Shown in pieces: positions 9,124 to 19,200 of a stretch of 64,000 nt of DNA. Made by a program: the position numbers and the translations under genes. This DNA is from Amycolatopsis camponoti (GTDB lineage: Bacteria; Actinomycetota; Actinomycetes; Mycobacteriales; Pseudonocardiaceae). Below the pieces are notes generated by a model. That model made no database searches. It worked only from the letters and a program-made list of their open reading frames with translations, and was not told the DNA's origin. Each line of letters begins with the position of its first letter. The stretch's first letter is position 1. The stretch covers positions 3,824,501 to 3,888,500 of the forward strand of contig NZ_CABVGP010000001.1 of NCBI RefSeq assembly GCF_902497555.1. The letters are read 5' to 3'.

Positions 9124-10629
9124 CTAGGACTGGTCGACGGCCTTGACCGTCGCGCAGAACCCTTCGATGGCGGCGAGGTCCTGCTCCGGGATCTCGTCGC
9201 CGGAGAAGTGCATCAGCTCGTTGCGGATGTTCTTCGCCTTCGTGAGGAGATCGAGGAAGGTCTCGTGGTCGAGCGGCCAGCCGAGCAGCTCGAAGGTGGC
9301 CCGGTCGGCGAAGATCCGGACGTAGTTCCCGAACGTCGGGTTGCCGTTCGCCCACTTCGGGACCGCTTTGTCGAGCAGGTCCTCGGGCACGCTGCGCTTG
9401 GTGTGCCGCCGCAGCCGCAGCTCGGCCTCTTCCAGGAGCGAGAACGGCCGGGCGAGGGTGCCGAACTGGCGGGCGAGGTCGTGGGCCGTCACGACCCCGA
9501 TGAGCTTCCGGCGGTCTTCTCCCCGGACGAAGACGTACCCGCGGCGGTAGATCTCGTCGATCTGGCCGAACAGCTCGTCGTCGAAGTCGATGACCCGGAC
9601 CTGGGTGGTCGCGTCCCGCAGCGTCGGCTCGGGGTTCGTCAGCCGGGCCCGGCCGATGGACTCCCAGCTGACCGCGCCGACGTGGAACCCGTCCGCGTCG
9701 ACGACCGCCAGCTGGGAGTAGTTCTTGGCCAGCATGAGCGTCACCGCGGTGGCGAGCGGCTTCCCGGCCGTGACCGCTTCGATGGACGGCTCCTCCGGCA
9801 GGACCGCGCGCACCACCCACTTGGCCGGCAGGTCGTCCAGCGCTTCGAGCCCGGGTGGATCCGTTTCGGAGTCCGCCGCGCCCGGCTCGTCGGCGACCGG
9901 GACCAGCTCGACGACCGCGTCCATCCGCGCCGTGGTGAACGCCGGCTTGGTCGTGACCCCGTGCTCGGCCAGCTCGGATTGCACGGTCACCAGGGAGGTC
10001 GCGGTCCGCCGCCGGTAGCCCCACAGGGACAGCAGCGCCCGGACGGTGAGCTTCACGGGTGCCGCGCCGGTCTCGACGGCTTCCCACAGGTCGGCCTGGG
10101 TGGCGTCGGGGTCGAGGTTCGCCGAAGCGTGCTGCCAGCCCGGGTCCGGCCGTCCGGCCGCGATTTCCCCGATCCGCCGGGCCGCCTCGTGCCGGCTCAG
10201 CCGGCACACGGTGAGCAGTGACCCGAGACTGCCGCGCAGGTCGGGGCCGAACTCGCCGGGCTCGATGTCCGTCCGGAGCCACCGGACGGGCCGGGCGTGC
10301 CGGCACTCCGGGGCCGAGCCGGGGCGGTAGTGGTACTGCCCGGTGACCTCGCCGATGGCGAACCGCCGCACGTTCTTGAGCGGCATGACGACGAGGTCGC
10401 CCTCGTTCATCTCCCGGTAGAAGCGCCACAGCTGGCCGGCCCAGTTGCCGATCACGTAGGTGGACCGTTGCGGGTAGCACTCGCGGAGCCCGGCCTTGAG
10501 CGCTTCCCGGGTGTCGAACCGGCCGAGGGCGGGAACGCCGCCCCAGCCGACGATCGCGAGACCTTCGGCGAGGGACTCCTGGTCGCGCTCGCCTTGCCTG
10601 CCCGCGCGGACTTGCCAAGCTGACTTCAT
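9124..10629 (-). CDS. Mrr-N-like / CBS-pair / HEPN fusion protein
   Basis: 501 residues from ATG 10629, preceded by GGGAGAA. Residues 1-130 resemble the N-terminal PUA-like domain of Mrr-type restriction proteins (ERDQESLAEG, GDLVVMPLK, FAIGEVTGQYHY). Residues 195-231 contain a compact helix pair (LWGYRRRTATSLVTVQSEL...TKPAF) like those seen beside nucleic-acid-binding domains. About 272-390 form two CBS motifs. The C-terminal 100 residues are a HEPN-like helical domain with the RNase signature R469-N470-x3-H474. No Mrr nuclease core is present. It could be a nucleotide-sensing RNase or a defence effector; this is inference. It stands alone, divergent from the FHA gene. Confidence 0.75.
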   Translation of the reverse strand: MKSAWQVRAGRQGERDQESLAEGLAIVGWGGVPALGRFDTREALKAGLRECYPQRSTYVIGNWAGQLWRFYREMNEGDLVVMPLKNVRRFAIGEVTGQYHYRPGSAPECRHARPVRWLRTDIEPGEFGPDLRGSLGSLLTVCRLSRHEAARRIGEIAAGRPDPGWQHASANLDPDATQADLWEAVETGAAPVKLTVRALLSLWGYRRRTATSLVTVQSELAEHGVTTKPAFTTARMDAVVELVPVADEPGAADSETDPPGLEALDDLPAKWVVRAVLPEEPSIEAVTAGKPLATAVTLMLAKNYSQLAVVDADGFHVGAVSWESIGRARLTNPEPTLRDATTQVRVIDFDDELFGQIDEIYRRGYVFVRGEDRRKLIGVVTAHDLARQFGTLARPFSLLEEAELRLRRHTKRSVPEDLLDKAVPKWANGNPTFGNYVRIFADRATFELLGWPLDHETFLDLLTKAKNIRNELMHFSGDEIPEQDLAAIEGFCATVKAVDQS

Positions 10630-10784
10630 CGTTCTCCCGGTTCCTGGGCGCCGAACTGACTTACGCACCCCAGTCGGCCGCGAGGCGATGATCGTCGCCC
10701 GGCAACCGCCCGGTTCACCCGTTCGCCACGCATCTTCACGCCGCCGTGGTGCTCTGTCCGGAATCGGGACGTGGGGGAGGGGCG

Positions 10785-11339
10785 ATGGAACACCCAGTGA
10801 CCATCGAGACGCTCGGCGGCGCGGTCGCGCGGCTGGACGTGCGGCGGGGCTCATGGCTTGTCGGTCGCGCCCCCGAGGCGGACCTGAAGCTGTACTCCGA
10901 CCGCGTCAGCCCGCGGCACGCCTGGCTCCGGCGGGACGCCCGCGGCACCTGGGTGTCCGACGCCGGCTCCCGCGCCGGCACGCTCGTCAACGGAGAGGCC
11001 CTGGCGCCGAGGCAAGCCAGGCTCCTGCACGACGGCGACCGGGTGTCCTTCGGCCCCATCACCGCCGTTTACACCGACGTCGGCGCGACCGGTGACGATC
11101 GGCCGGTGTTCGCCGTGGTTCCCGCCCGGCGGGCGGGCACGGTCGCGCTCGTGCTCGGCCCGGTCCTGTTCGTCGCCGGGTTCGGGCTCGGGGCCGCCCG
11201 GCTGCTCCGGCACTTCGGGGCCGGGCCGGAGTTCGGGGTCGCCCTGCTGGTCGTGGGCCTGATGGTTTCGGTGCTCGGTGTGGTCCTGGCCCGCAGGAGG
11301 AAGGCGCGGCCGTCGGCCGTCCACGGCAGCAGGACGTGA
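10785..11339 (+). CDS. FHA-domain membrane protein
   Basis: 184 residues from ATG 10785 with GGGGGAGG upstream. An N-terminal forkhead-associated domain (about 8-95) shows the phosphothreonine-binding features GRAPEADL, SPRHAWL and NGEAL. Two hydrophobic segments (about 119-140 and 150-172) and an Arg-rich tail follow, so the FHA domain probably faces the cytoplasm on a short membrane anchor. FHA proteins of actinomycetes usually read Ser/Thr kinase signalling, but no kinase gene is nearby. Confidence 0.83.
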   Translation: MEHPVTIETLGGAVARLDVRRGSWLVGRAPEADLKLYSDRVSPRHAWLRRDARGTWVSDAGSRAGTLVNGEALAPRQARLLHDGDRVSFGPITAVYTDVGATGDDRPVFAVVPARRAGTVALVLGPVLFVAGFGLGAARLLRHFGAGPEFGVALLVVGLMVSVLGVVLARRRKARPSAVHGSRT

Positions 11340-11538
11340 CCGCACCCGATCAGCCGGGGCGGTTTTCGTTGCGCCGACCGGGTGGCCGTGCGGTGAATCC
11401 CGCGTGGCCACCGGTGAAAAACGTTCCGGACACCCTCCTATTCGGACGACTTCCCCCGCAGGTCACGGCGAAGCCGGTGACCGTCCGGCTACACCGTGTC
11501 AGACTCCCCGGTGCGTTTACAACGTTCCGGCAACCGCC

Positions 11539-11564
11539 TTGACAGGGCCTGTGGTACGTACCAC
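11539..11564 (+). promoter_or_regulatory. -35-like TTGACA and perfect palindrome upstream of das-like operon
   Basis: TTGACA at 11539-11544 is followed by the perfect 14-bp palindrome GTGGTACGTACCAC (11551-11564), which would fall in the spacer to the -10 region. Its core TGGT-N4-ACCA has the same geometry as the dre site 27 bp downstream (centre to centre), so both may bind the same GntR-type dimer. The -10 element itself is not clear. Confidence 0.55.
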
Positions 11565-11576
11565 TCTAACCCCAAC

Positions 11577-11592
11577 ATTGGTCTACACCATT
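11577..11592 (+). promoter_or_regulatory. dre-like operator (DasR site)
   Basis: ATTGGTCTACACCATT closely matches the DasR-responsive element consensus ACTGGTCTAGACCAGT; the TGGTCTA-x-ACCA core differs only in the second central base pair. It lies about 48 bp upstream of the binding-protein gene, the usual position for repression relieved by glucosamine-6-phosphate. The downstream genes encode the classical DasR target type, a chitooligosaccharide transporter. No dasR gene is in the window. Confidence 0.78.
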
Positions 11593-11640
11593 TGGGGAGT
11601 CCGGTCGCGGTTCGGCCGGACATCGAAAGGACGGCATCGA

Positions 11641-12945
11641 GTGAAACGCTGGCTCAAGCTGGCGGCGGGCGCCGCCGCACTCACCCTCGCGACCGCGGGC
11701 TGCGCGGGTTCCAGCGGCACGGACACCGCCGCTTCGTCTAGCGGTGCTCCCGCGCAGATCACCGGCGACGTCACCGTCTGGCTGATGACGGGTTCCGCGC
11801 CGACCACGCTGACCGACGCGCTCAACAAGGAGTTCGAAGCCGCGCACCCCGGCGTCAAGGTCAAGTACGAAATCCAGCAGTGGGACGGCATCCAGCAGAA
11901 GCTGACCACCGCGCTGGCGAGTGGCGCTCCGCCGGACGTGATCGAGATCGGCAACACGCAGACCGCGGCCTTCGCCGCGGACGACGGCGTCCTGACCGAC
12001 CTGACCGCCGACAAGGACAGCTTCAACGGCGCCCAGTGGCTGAAGGGTCTCGCCGACTCGGGCACCTACGAGGGCAAGACCTACGGCGTCCCGTTCTACG
12101 CGGCCAACCGTGAGGTCATCTACCGCAAGGACATGTTCGAGCAGGCGGGCATCGCCAAGCCGCCGACGTCGAACGACGAGTGGATCGACGCGATCACCAA
12201 GCTGAAGACGAAGTTCGGGTCCGACCCCGACTTCCAGCCCCTGTACATGCCGGGCCAGAACTGGTACGCGCTGCTGTCCTTCATCTGGGACAACGGTGGC
12301 GACATCGCCCAGCCCGACGGCAAGAACTTCAAGGCGACGCTGGACAGCGCCGGCGCGAAGGCGGGCCTGGACTTCTACAAGAAGCTCGTCGACACCTCCG
12401 GCACCAAGGCGCCGAAGGACGCCGACGAGGCCAAGCCGCAGCAGGCGACCGTCTACGGCGCCGGCAAGGTGGCCATGATGATCGGTCTCCCGTGGGAGCT
12501 GCCGACCGCGGCCAAGACGGACCCGAGCCTGACCGCCAAGACCGGCGCGTTCGCGATCCCGAGCAAGACCGCCGGCCAGAGCGCCCCGGTGTTCCTGGGC
12601 GGCTCCAACCTCGCGATCCCGGCCAACAGCAAGAACGTGGCCGCTGCCAAGGAGTACATCAAGCTGCTCTCCAGCCCGAAGTACCAGAGCCAGCTCGCCG
12701 CCGCCGGCGTCGTGCCCGGCACGTCGACCGACCTCACCGGCCTGGACAAGGACCCGCTGGGCAGCGTGATGGCGAAGGCCTCCACCAACGGCAAGGCCGT
12801 GCCGGCCAGCCCGAAGTGGGGTGACGTGGAGTCCGGCCAGAACCCGGTCAAGGACATGCTGACCGCGTACCTGACCGGCAAGAAGACGCTCGACCAGGCG
12901 ACCGCCGACGCCAACGCAGCGCTGAACAAGCTCATCGGCGGATGA
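11641..12945 (+). CDS. dasA: Sugar ABC transporter lipoprotein, DasA-like
   Basis: 434 residues, GTG start. The lipobox TAGC (Cys about residue 21) makes it a membrane-anchored solute-binding protein of the MalE/family 1 type; KVKYEIQQWDGIQQKL and GAPPDVIEIGN are family strands. Operon context (two permeases, GH3 N-acetylglucosaminidase) and the dre operator point to chitobiose or N-acetylglucosamine oligosaccharides, as for DasA. No ATPase gene is present, which is normal because DasABC uses the shared ATPase MsiK. Its stop overlaps the next start (ATGA). Confidence 0.82.
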   Translation: MKRWLKLAAGAAALTLATAGCAGSSGTDTAASSSGAPAQITGDVTVWLMTGSAPTTLTDALNKEFEAAHPGVKVKYEIQQWDGIQQKLTTALASGAPPDVIEIGNTQTAAFAADDGVLTDLTADKDSFNGAQWLKGLADSGTYEGKTYGVPFYAANREVIYRKDMFEQAGIAKPPTSNDEWIDAITKLKTKFGSDPDFQPLYMPGQNWYALLSFIWDNGGDIAQPDGKNFKATLDSAGAKAGLDFYKKLVDTSGTKAPKDADEAKPQQATVYGAGKVAMMIGLPWELPTAAKTDPSLTAKTGAFAIPSKTAGQSAPVFLGGSNLAIPANSKNVAAAKEYIKLLSSPKYQSQLAAAGVVPGTSTDLTGLDKDPLGSVMAKASTNGKAVPASPKWGDVESGQNPVKDMLTAYLTGKKTLDQATADANAALNKLIGG

Positions 12946-13928
12946 CAGCGACCGCCAATGTGACGATGCCGGCGGGGGCGACCCCGCCGGCATCGCCGCG
13001 CGACACGCGGGTCAAGAAGCGCAGGCGGGGCCGGTTCGGCGACCGGGTGCTCCCGTACCTGCTGCTGCTCCCCGCGCTCGCCGCGATCCTGGTCCTGCTC
13101 GCCTGGCCGCTGGTCCAGGTGCTCGCGATCAGCTTCCGCAAGCTCGACATCGGCCAGCTCGTCTCCGGCAAGACGGTCTGGATCGGGTTCGACAACTACA
13201 CGAACACGCTTTCGGACCCGGAGTTCTGGACGGTCACCTTCCGGACCCTGGTCTTCACCGCCGCCATCGTGGCCGCCACCATCCTCGGCGGCCTGCTCCT
13301 CGCGGTGCTCATGCGCCACCTCGGCCCGGTCGTGCGGATCATCGTCCAGGTGACGCTGGTGCTGGCCTGGGCGACGCCGGTGATCGCGACGACCACCGTG
13401 TTCCAGTGGATCTTCGACGAGCAGTACGGGATCCTCAACAAGACCCTCGACCGGCTCGGGTTCCACAGCTTCATCGGGTTCTCGTGGTTCTCCAGCGGCG
13501 CGAGCACGCTGTCGGTGATCGGCCTGCTCATCGTGTGGCAGGCCGTGCCGTTCGTGACGTTCTCGCTGTACGCGGGCATCATCGGCGTCTCGCGCGAGCA
13601 GTACGAGGCCGCCGGGATCGACGGCGCCAGCGGGTGGCAGACGTTCCGCGCGGTCACCTGGCCCGCCATCAAGCCGATCACCACCATGGTCACGTTCCTG
13701 TCGGTGCTGTGGGACTTCAACGCGTTCGCCCAGATCTGGGCGATCCGCGAAGGCGGCCCCGACGGCGAGAGCACCACCCTGGCCGTCGTGCTCTACCTCA
13801 AGGGCATCGCGGGCAACCACTTCGGCGCGGCGGCCGCGATCGCGACGCTGATGCTGATCGTGCTCGCGCTCATCACGGGCCGGTACATCCAGCTGCTCAC
13901 CCGGACCCGGGAAGGTGATCTGTCGTGA
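12942..13928 (+). CDS. dasB: Sugar ABC transporter permease, DasB-like (MalF type)
   Basis: 328 residues starting within the stop of dasA (ATGA). An Arg/Lys-rich cytoplasmic N terminus precedes six predicted membrane helices. The ATPase-coupling EAA loop reads EQYEAAGIDGASGWQTFRAV, typical of MalF-type subunits. It would form a heterodimeric channel with the following gene. Translational coupling at both ends shows a single operon. Confidence 0.88.
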   Translation: MTATANVTMPAGATPPASPRDTRVKKRRRGRFGDRVLPYLLLLPALAAILVLLAWPLVQVLAISFRKLDIGQLVSGKTVWIGFDNYTNTLSDPEFWTVTFRTLVFTAAIVAATILGGLLLAVLMRHLGPVVRIIVQVTLVLAWATPVIATTTVFQWIFDEQYGILNKTLDRLGFHSFIGFSWFSSGASTLSVIGLLIVWQAVPFVTFSLYAGIIGVSREQYEAAGIDGASGWQTFRAVTWPAIKPITTMVTFLSVLWDFNAFAQIWAIREGGPDGESTTLAVVLYLKGIAGNHFGAAAAIATLMLIVLALITGRYIQLLTRTREGDLS

Positions 13929-14755
13929 AGAAGTCGCTGTCGCAGCGGATCGTGCTCTCGGTGGTCGGCGTGCTCGTCGCGCTGGCGATCGTGTTCCCGA
14001 CGTACTGGATGTTCGTCACGTCGCTGCGGACGCCCGGTGAGATCCTGTCGCCCAAGTACGACCTGATCCCGACGTCGTTCTCGTTCGGCAACTTCGCCAC
14101 CGCGCTGACCAAGGACAACTTCCCGACCTACCTGATGAACAGCCTGATCGTCACGGTCGGGTCGGTGCTGTGCGCGCTGGTCGCCGGGACGCTGGCGGCG
14201 ATCCCGCTCTCGCGGCTGCGCTTCACCGGCCGCAAGGGCTTCCTGGTGCTGGTCATGGTGGCGCAGCTGGCCCCGGTGTCGGCGCTGTTCATCCCGCTGT
14301 TCCTGCTGATGCGGGACGCCGGGCTGCTCAACACGCTGCCGTCGCTGCTGCTGATCTACTTCGCCACCACGCTGCCGTTCACGGTCTGGATGCTCTACGG
14401 GTTCGTCAACGGGATCCCGTACGAGCTGGAAGAGGCCGCGATGATCGACGGCTGCAGCCAGACCGGCGCGTTCCGCCGGGTGACGCTGCCGCTGCTCGGC
14501 CCGGGGCTGGTCACGACGTCGGTGTTCAGCTTCATCACCGCGTGGAACGAGTACCTGTTCGCGCTGGTGTTCATCCGGGACAAGCAGAAGGAGACGCTGC
14601 CGGTGTGGCTGGCGTCGTTCCGCACGGCGTTCGCCACCGACTGGGGCGGTGTCATGGCCGCGTCGGTCATCTACGCGATCCCGGCGCTGGTGTTCTTCCT
14701 GCTCGTGCAACGCAAGCTGGTGTCCGGCGCGACCGCCGGCGCCGTGAAGGGGTAG
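13925..14755 (+). CDS. dasC: Sugar ABC transporter permease, DasC-like (MalG type)
   Basis: 276 residues; its GTG start overlaps the stop of dasB. Six membrane helices are predicted. The EAA loop is ELEEAAMIDGCSQTGAFRRV and the protein begins with a short charged segment (KKSLSQR) as MalG-type subunits do. It pairs with the upstream permease and needs an external ATPase such as MsiK. The GH3 gene follows after 3 bp. Confidence 0.88.
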   Translation: MKKSLSQRIVLSVVGVLVALAIVFPTYWMFVTSLRTPGEILSPKYDLIPTSFSFGNFATALTKDNFPTYLMNSLIVTVGSVLCALVAGTLAAIPLSRLRFTGRKGFLVLVMVAQLAPVSALFIPLFLLMRDAGLLNTLPSLLLIYFATTLPFTVWMLYGFVNGIPYELEEAAMIDGCSQTGAFRRVTLPLLGPGLVTTSVFSFITAWNEYLFALVFIRDKQKETLPVWLASFRTAFATDWGGVMAASVIYAIPALVFFLLVQRKLVSGATAGAVKG

Positions 14756-14758
14756 CCG

Positions 14759-16198
14759 TTGTCTTCTCCCGAGAAGCTCGCCGAGGCCGTCCTCCTGCCC
14801 GGGTTCGCCGGGACCACCGCGCCCGGCTGGCTGCGCCGCCGGATCGCCGGGGGACTGGGCGGGGTGGTGCTGTTCGGCCGCAACGTCGTCGACGACGAGC
14901 AGGTCGCCGCGCTCACCGCCCAGCTGCGCGGTGAGCGGGACGGTGTCGTCGTCGGCATCGACGAGGAGGGTGGCGACGTCACCCGCCTCGACGTGAACAC
15001 CGGGTCGTTCGTGCCGGGGCCGCTGGCCCTGGGCGCGGCCGACGACCCGGAGCTGACCACGGCGGTCGCCGCCGCGCTCGGCGAACGGCTGGCGGCCTGC
15101 GGCGTCACCCTGAACCTGGCGCCGTGCGCGGACCTGACCCTGGCGGCCGAGGACCCGATCATCGGCGTCCGGGCGTTCGGGTCCGACCCGGCGAAGGCGT
15201 CGCCGCACGTCGCGGCCTACGTGACCGGCCTGCAGAAGTACGGCGTCGCGGCGTGCGCGAAGCACTTCCCGGGCCACGGCGCGGCGACCGAGGACTCGCA
15301 CGTCGCGCTGCCGGTGCTGCCGCGGACGGTCGAAGAGCTGCGGGAGATCGAGCTGGTCCCGTTCGCCGCGGCGATCCGCGCCGGCGTCCGCTCGGTGATG
15401 TCGGGCCACCTGGTCGTGAAAGCCTGGGGCGAGGAGCCCGCGACGCTCAACCGCGTCGCGCTCACCGACGTCCTGCGCGGCGAGCTCGGCTTCACCGGTG
15501 CCGTGATCACCGACGCCCTCGAAATGGGGGCGGTGTCCGGCGCGTACGGCAAGCACGACGGCCTCGGCCGTTCGGCCGTGCGGGCACTGGCCGCGGGCGC
15601 GGACGCACTCTGCCTCGGTGGCGCGGCGTTCGAGGCCGAGCACCTGGACGCGTGCGTCACGGCGATCGTGGCCGCGGTCGCGGCGGGGGAGCTGCCCCTC
15701 GAACGGCTCGAGGAGGCGGCTTCGCGGACGGCGGCGCTGGGCACCGACCCGGCCCCGGCTTCGGTGGGCCCGGTCGACCGGCGGCTCGGCCTGGAGGCGG
15801 CGCGCAAGGCCCTGCGCGTCCGGGGTGACGTGCGGCTGGACGGCCCGCCGCTGGTCGTCGACGTCCAGACCGAGCCGACCATCGCGGCCGGCCCGATGCC
15901 GTGGGGCCTCGGCGCGCACCTGGCCGAGCTGGTGCCGGGCACGCGGACGCTCACCGCGACGCCGGACGACGCCGAGGCGGTCCTCGAAGCGGCCCGGGAC
16001 TTCCGCAGCGTCGTCGTGGTGACCCGGGAGGCGCACCGGCACCCGCGGGTGCGCGAGCTGCTGGCCGCATTGTCCACTGTGGACTTCATCCGCGTGGAGA
16101 CCGGCGTGCCGGGCCCCGCGGACGGCGACGGTCCGCGGATCGACACGTTCAGCGGCTCCTACGTCAGCCTGCGCGCGGCGGCCGAGTACCTGGCCTGA
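14759..16198 (+). CDS. GH3 beta-N-acetylglucosaminidase, NagZ/DasD-like
   Basis: 479 residues from TTG 14759, with AAGGGG six bases upstream. The His/Asp general acid-base dyad loop KHFPGHGAATEDSH and the nucleophile region VITDALEMGAV identify the NagZ branch of family 3. No signal peptide is present, so it should act in the cytoplasm on imported chitobiose or muropeptide-type sugars, releasing N-acetylglucosamine. The dasABC-dasD order in Streptomyces supports assignment as the DasD counterpart. The C-terminal half (350-479) is a typical second GH3 domain. Confidence 0.87.
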   Translation: MSSPEKLAEAVLLPGFAGTTAPGWLRRRIAGGLGGVVLFGRNVVDDEQVAALTAQLRGERDGVVVGIDEEGGDVTRLDVNTGSFVPGPLALGAADDPELTTAVAAALGERLAACGVTLNLAPCADLTLAAEDPIIGVRAFGSDPAKASPHVAAYVTGLQKYGVAACAKHFPGHGAATEDSHVALPVLPRTVEELREIELVPFAAAIRAGVRSVMSGHLVVKAWGEEPATLNRVALTDVLRGELGFTGAVITDALEMGAVSGAYGKHDGLGRSAVRALAAGADALCLGGAAFEAEHLDACVTAIVAAVAAGELPLERLEEAASRTAALGTDPAPASVGPVDRRLGLEAARKALRVRGDVRLDGPPLVVDVQTEPTIAAGPMPWGLGAHLAELVPGTRTLTATPDDAEAVLEAARDFRSVVVVTREAHRHPRVRELLAALSTVDFIRVETGVPGPADGDGPRIDTFSGSYVSLRAAAEYLA

Positions 16199-16210
16199 GT
16201 TCTCCCCGAT

Positions 16211-16241
16211 GAAGCCCCGCCGGAGTTTCCGGCGGGGCTTC
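16211..16241 (+). terminator. Intrinsic terminator of the das-like operon
   Basis: A perfect 14-bp stem (GAAGCCCCGCCGGA and complement) with a 3-nt GTT loop lies 12 bp after the GH3 stop. There is no long T run, as is common in actinomycetes. It insulates the operon from the STAND gene that begins about 50 bp later. Confidence 0.85.
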
Positions 16242-16294
16242 GTCGTCCTGTCTTGCTATGGTCGACGTCCGGCCGGCGAAGGGAGGGCGGGGCC

Positions 16295-19200
16295 TTGGAC
16301 GCGGGCGGGCTGACCCTGCAGGACCTGATCAAGCGGCGGCAGGCCGACGGCTTCGTCGGGCGGCGCCACGAGATCGGCCGGTTCGAAGAAGCCCTCCGGC
16401 TCCCGCTGGAGGACCAGCGCCGCCGGTTCCTGTTCAGCGTGCACGGCGATGCCGGCGTCGGGAAGTCGTTCCTGATCAACCAGTTCCAGCGGATCGCGCA
16501 GGAGTCGGGATGCGCCGTCGCGTACGTCGACGAGTCGGTCTTCGACATCCCGTCGGCGCTGTCGGGCATCGTCCGGTCGTTCGCCCGGCAGGGTGATCCG
16601 TGCAAGGAGTTTGCCAAGAAGTCCGAGCTGTACCACGAAAAGCGGCACGAGCTCGACGCGGACCCGGCCACTCCGGAAGGGTTGTCCTCGGTGCTGACCC
16701 GGTCGGCCGTGCGGATCAGCCTGCGCGCCGCGGAAGACATCCCGGTCGTCGGGTCGTTCGCCAAGGAGCTCGACCGCGACGCCATCTCGAACCAGGTCGA
16801 GAAGTTCCGTGCTTTCCTCAGTGTGAAGCTGCGCAACCAGCATGATGTGCGCCTGTTGATGTCGCCGGTCGAAGAGCTGACCCCGATCTTCGTGGCCGAA
16901 CTCCGGCAGGTGGCGGCGAAACGACCGGTGGTGCTGTTCTTCGACACCTTCGAACGCACCGGGGTGTTTCTCGAGCGTTGGCTGCTGGACTTGCTCGACG
17001 GCCGTTACGGCAGCCTCCCGCCGAACCTGGTGCTGGTGCTCGCGGGCCAGCACCCACTGGACGTCCACGCGTGGGGCGACTACCTGGGCGTCCGCGCCGA
17101 CTGCCCGCTCCAGCTGTTCACCGAGGAGGAGGCCCGCGAGTTCCTGGCGGCCCGGGGCATCACGGCGGACGAGGTGGTCGAGGTCGTTCTGGCGCTGTCC
17201 GGACGGTTGCCGGTGCTGCTGGCGCTGCTGGCGGAGTCCCGCCCGGACAGCGCCGCGAGCGTGGCCGATCCGGGGGACAACGCGGTCGAGCGCTTCCTGA
17301 AGTGGGAGAAGGACGAGAAGCGGAAACAAGCGGCGTTGCGGGGCGCGCTGCCCAGACAGCTGGACCGCGACGTGTTCGCGCTGGCCGCCGACGCGGCCAC
17401 GCCGGACGAGGATTTCGCGTGGCTGCGCCGCCTGCCGTTCGTGGCCGAGCGCGCGAGCGGCTACCGGTACCACGACGTGGTCCGCGACACGATGATCCGC
17501 GTGGTGCGGCGCCGGTCGTCCGTCGAGTGGCGTGAGCGCCACGGCGTCCTGGCGGAGTACTACCGGGCCAGGCGGGAGCAACTCGGCCTCGACGACCGGT
17601 CCGGCTGGCAGGACGAGGGTTGGCAGGCGCTGGCGGTGGAGGAGCATTACCACCGCATCTGCGCCACGGCGGCGACGGCGGACGCGTTGGCCGCGCTCGT
17701 CAGGACGATCGCGGTGCGAGCCGACCAGGTCGGGCGGTGGGTCGCCATGGTGGCCCAGGCCGGGGTGGACTCCGGCGCGGAACAGGTGGCCGCCCTGGGT
17801 TCCCGACTGAGTGCGGCAGAGGACTCGCTCGCTCTGCTGAACTGCCTCACCGCTGAGACCACCCTGTCGGTCAAGGCTCGGCACAGCGCCTACCTGCAGG
17901 TCGCCCACCACCATCTTCGACGTCGGAAGCCCGACTTCGCCGATGCCGTGACGGCGTTCTCCAAGGCGCTCGAGCACGTGCCTGAAGACGGCGTCGCCCT
18001 GACGAGCCGGGGCATCCTCTACCAGGTGCTGGGAAAGCTCGAGGCGTCGCTCGCGGACCTCGACCGTGCGGTCGAGCTGGATCCGGCGGCCGGCTGGCCG
18101 ATCGGTGCCCGCGGACAGACTTTGCTCTCGCTGAAAAGACACGAAGAGGCCGTGGCCGACCTCAGCCGGTCGCTGGACCTCATGCCGGACAAGGCGGAGG
18201 TTCATGGCGCCCGAGGCGAGGCGCTCTACGAGATGGCTCGCTACCCGGAAGCCCTCCTCGATTTCACCCGGGTCCTGGAGCTGGGGTCGAACGACAACTT
18301 TGCTCTCTCTTGGTGTGGCCGCGTTCACCTCCAGCTGAAGTCCTACGAGGCGGCGCTGGACGCCTTCAACCGGGTGCTGGAGCTGCAGCCGGAAGCGACC
18401 TGGGCCCTGACCGACCGCGGCGAAACGAATCGTCGGATGAAGCGGTACGAGGACGCGCTGGCGGACTTCACGCGCTCGGTGGAGATCGAGGCGAAATATC
18501 CCGCGGTGTTCGCGGGGCGGGGGCACACCTACGCGGACATGCATCGCTGGGAGGAGGCCTTGGCGGACTACGCCCGGGCGCTAGAGATCGCCCCGGGAAC
18601 GAGCTGGATCCTTCGTGACCGCGCGGAAACCTACCATCGGGCCGGGCGGCTCGACGACGCGCTCGCCGACTACGACCGGCTGATCGCAATAGCCCCGGAC
18701 TATTCCTGGGCGGTCCGGCAGCGGGCTTTCGTGTTGTGTGACCTCGACCGCTCGGAGGACGCGCTGGCGGACCTCACGCGAATAATCGAGACGGACCCGG
18801 CTGCGGCACTGTGGTGGGTGGACCGGGGCAATGTCCTGCACATGTCAGGGCGGCACGAGGAAGCGTTGGCCGATTTCACTCGGGCCGCCGAAATCGACCC
18901 GACGTTCGCTCACGCCTTCTGCGGCCGGGGCGAGAGCCGGAAGTCTTTGAACCAGTACGACGAGGCGTTGGCCGACTTCACGCGGGCGATAGCCATTGCC
19001 CCGGCCTTGACCCTGGCCCTCAACCGACGAGGGCAGATTCACCGCAGATGCGGCCGACTGGTCGAAGCACAGGCCGATCTCGAGCGGTTGGTGCAGCTCG
19101 GCGCCGGGGCCTGGGACCACTACCAACTGGGCCTTCTCGCACACGCCCAAGGACGACCGGACGCGGCGAAGGAGCTTTTCGCAGCCGCCGTGCTCGCCGA

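Noticed and set aside
13793..16042. Long open frames antisense to the das-like permease and GH3 genes
   Set aside because: Their translations are Arg/His/Gln-rich low-complexity sequence produced by GC-rich codon bias of the real genes; no domain is visible.
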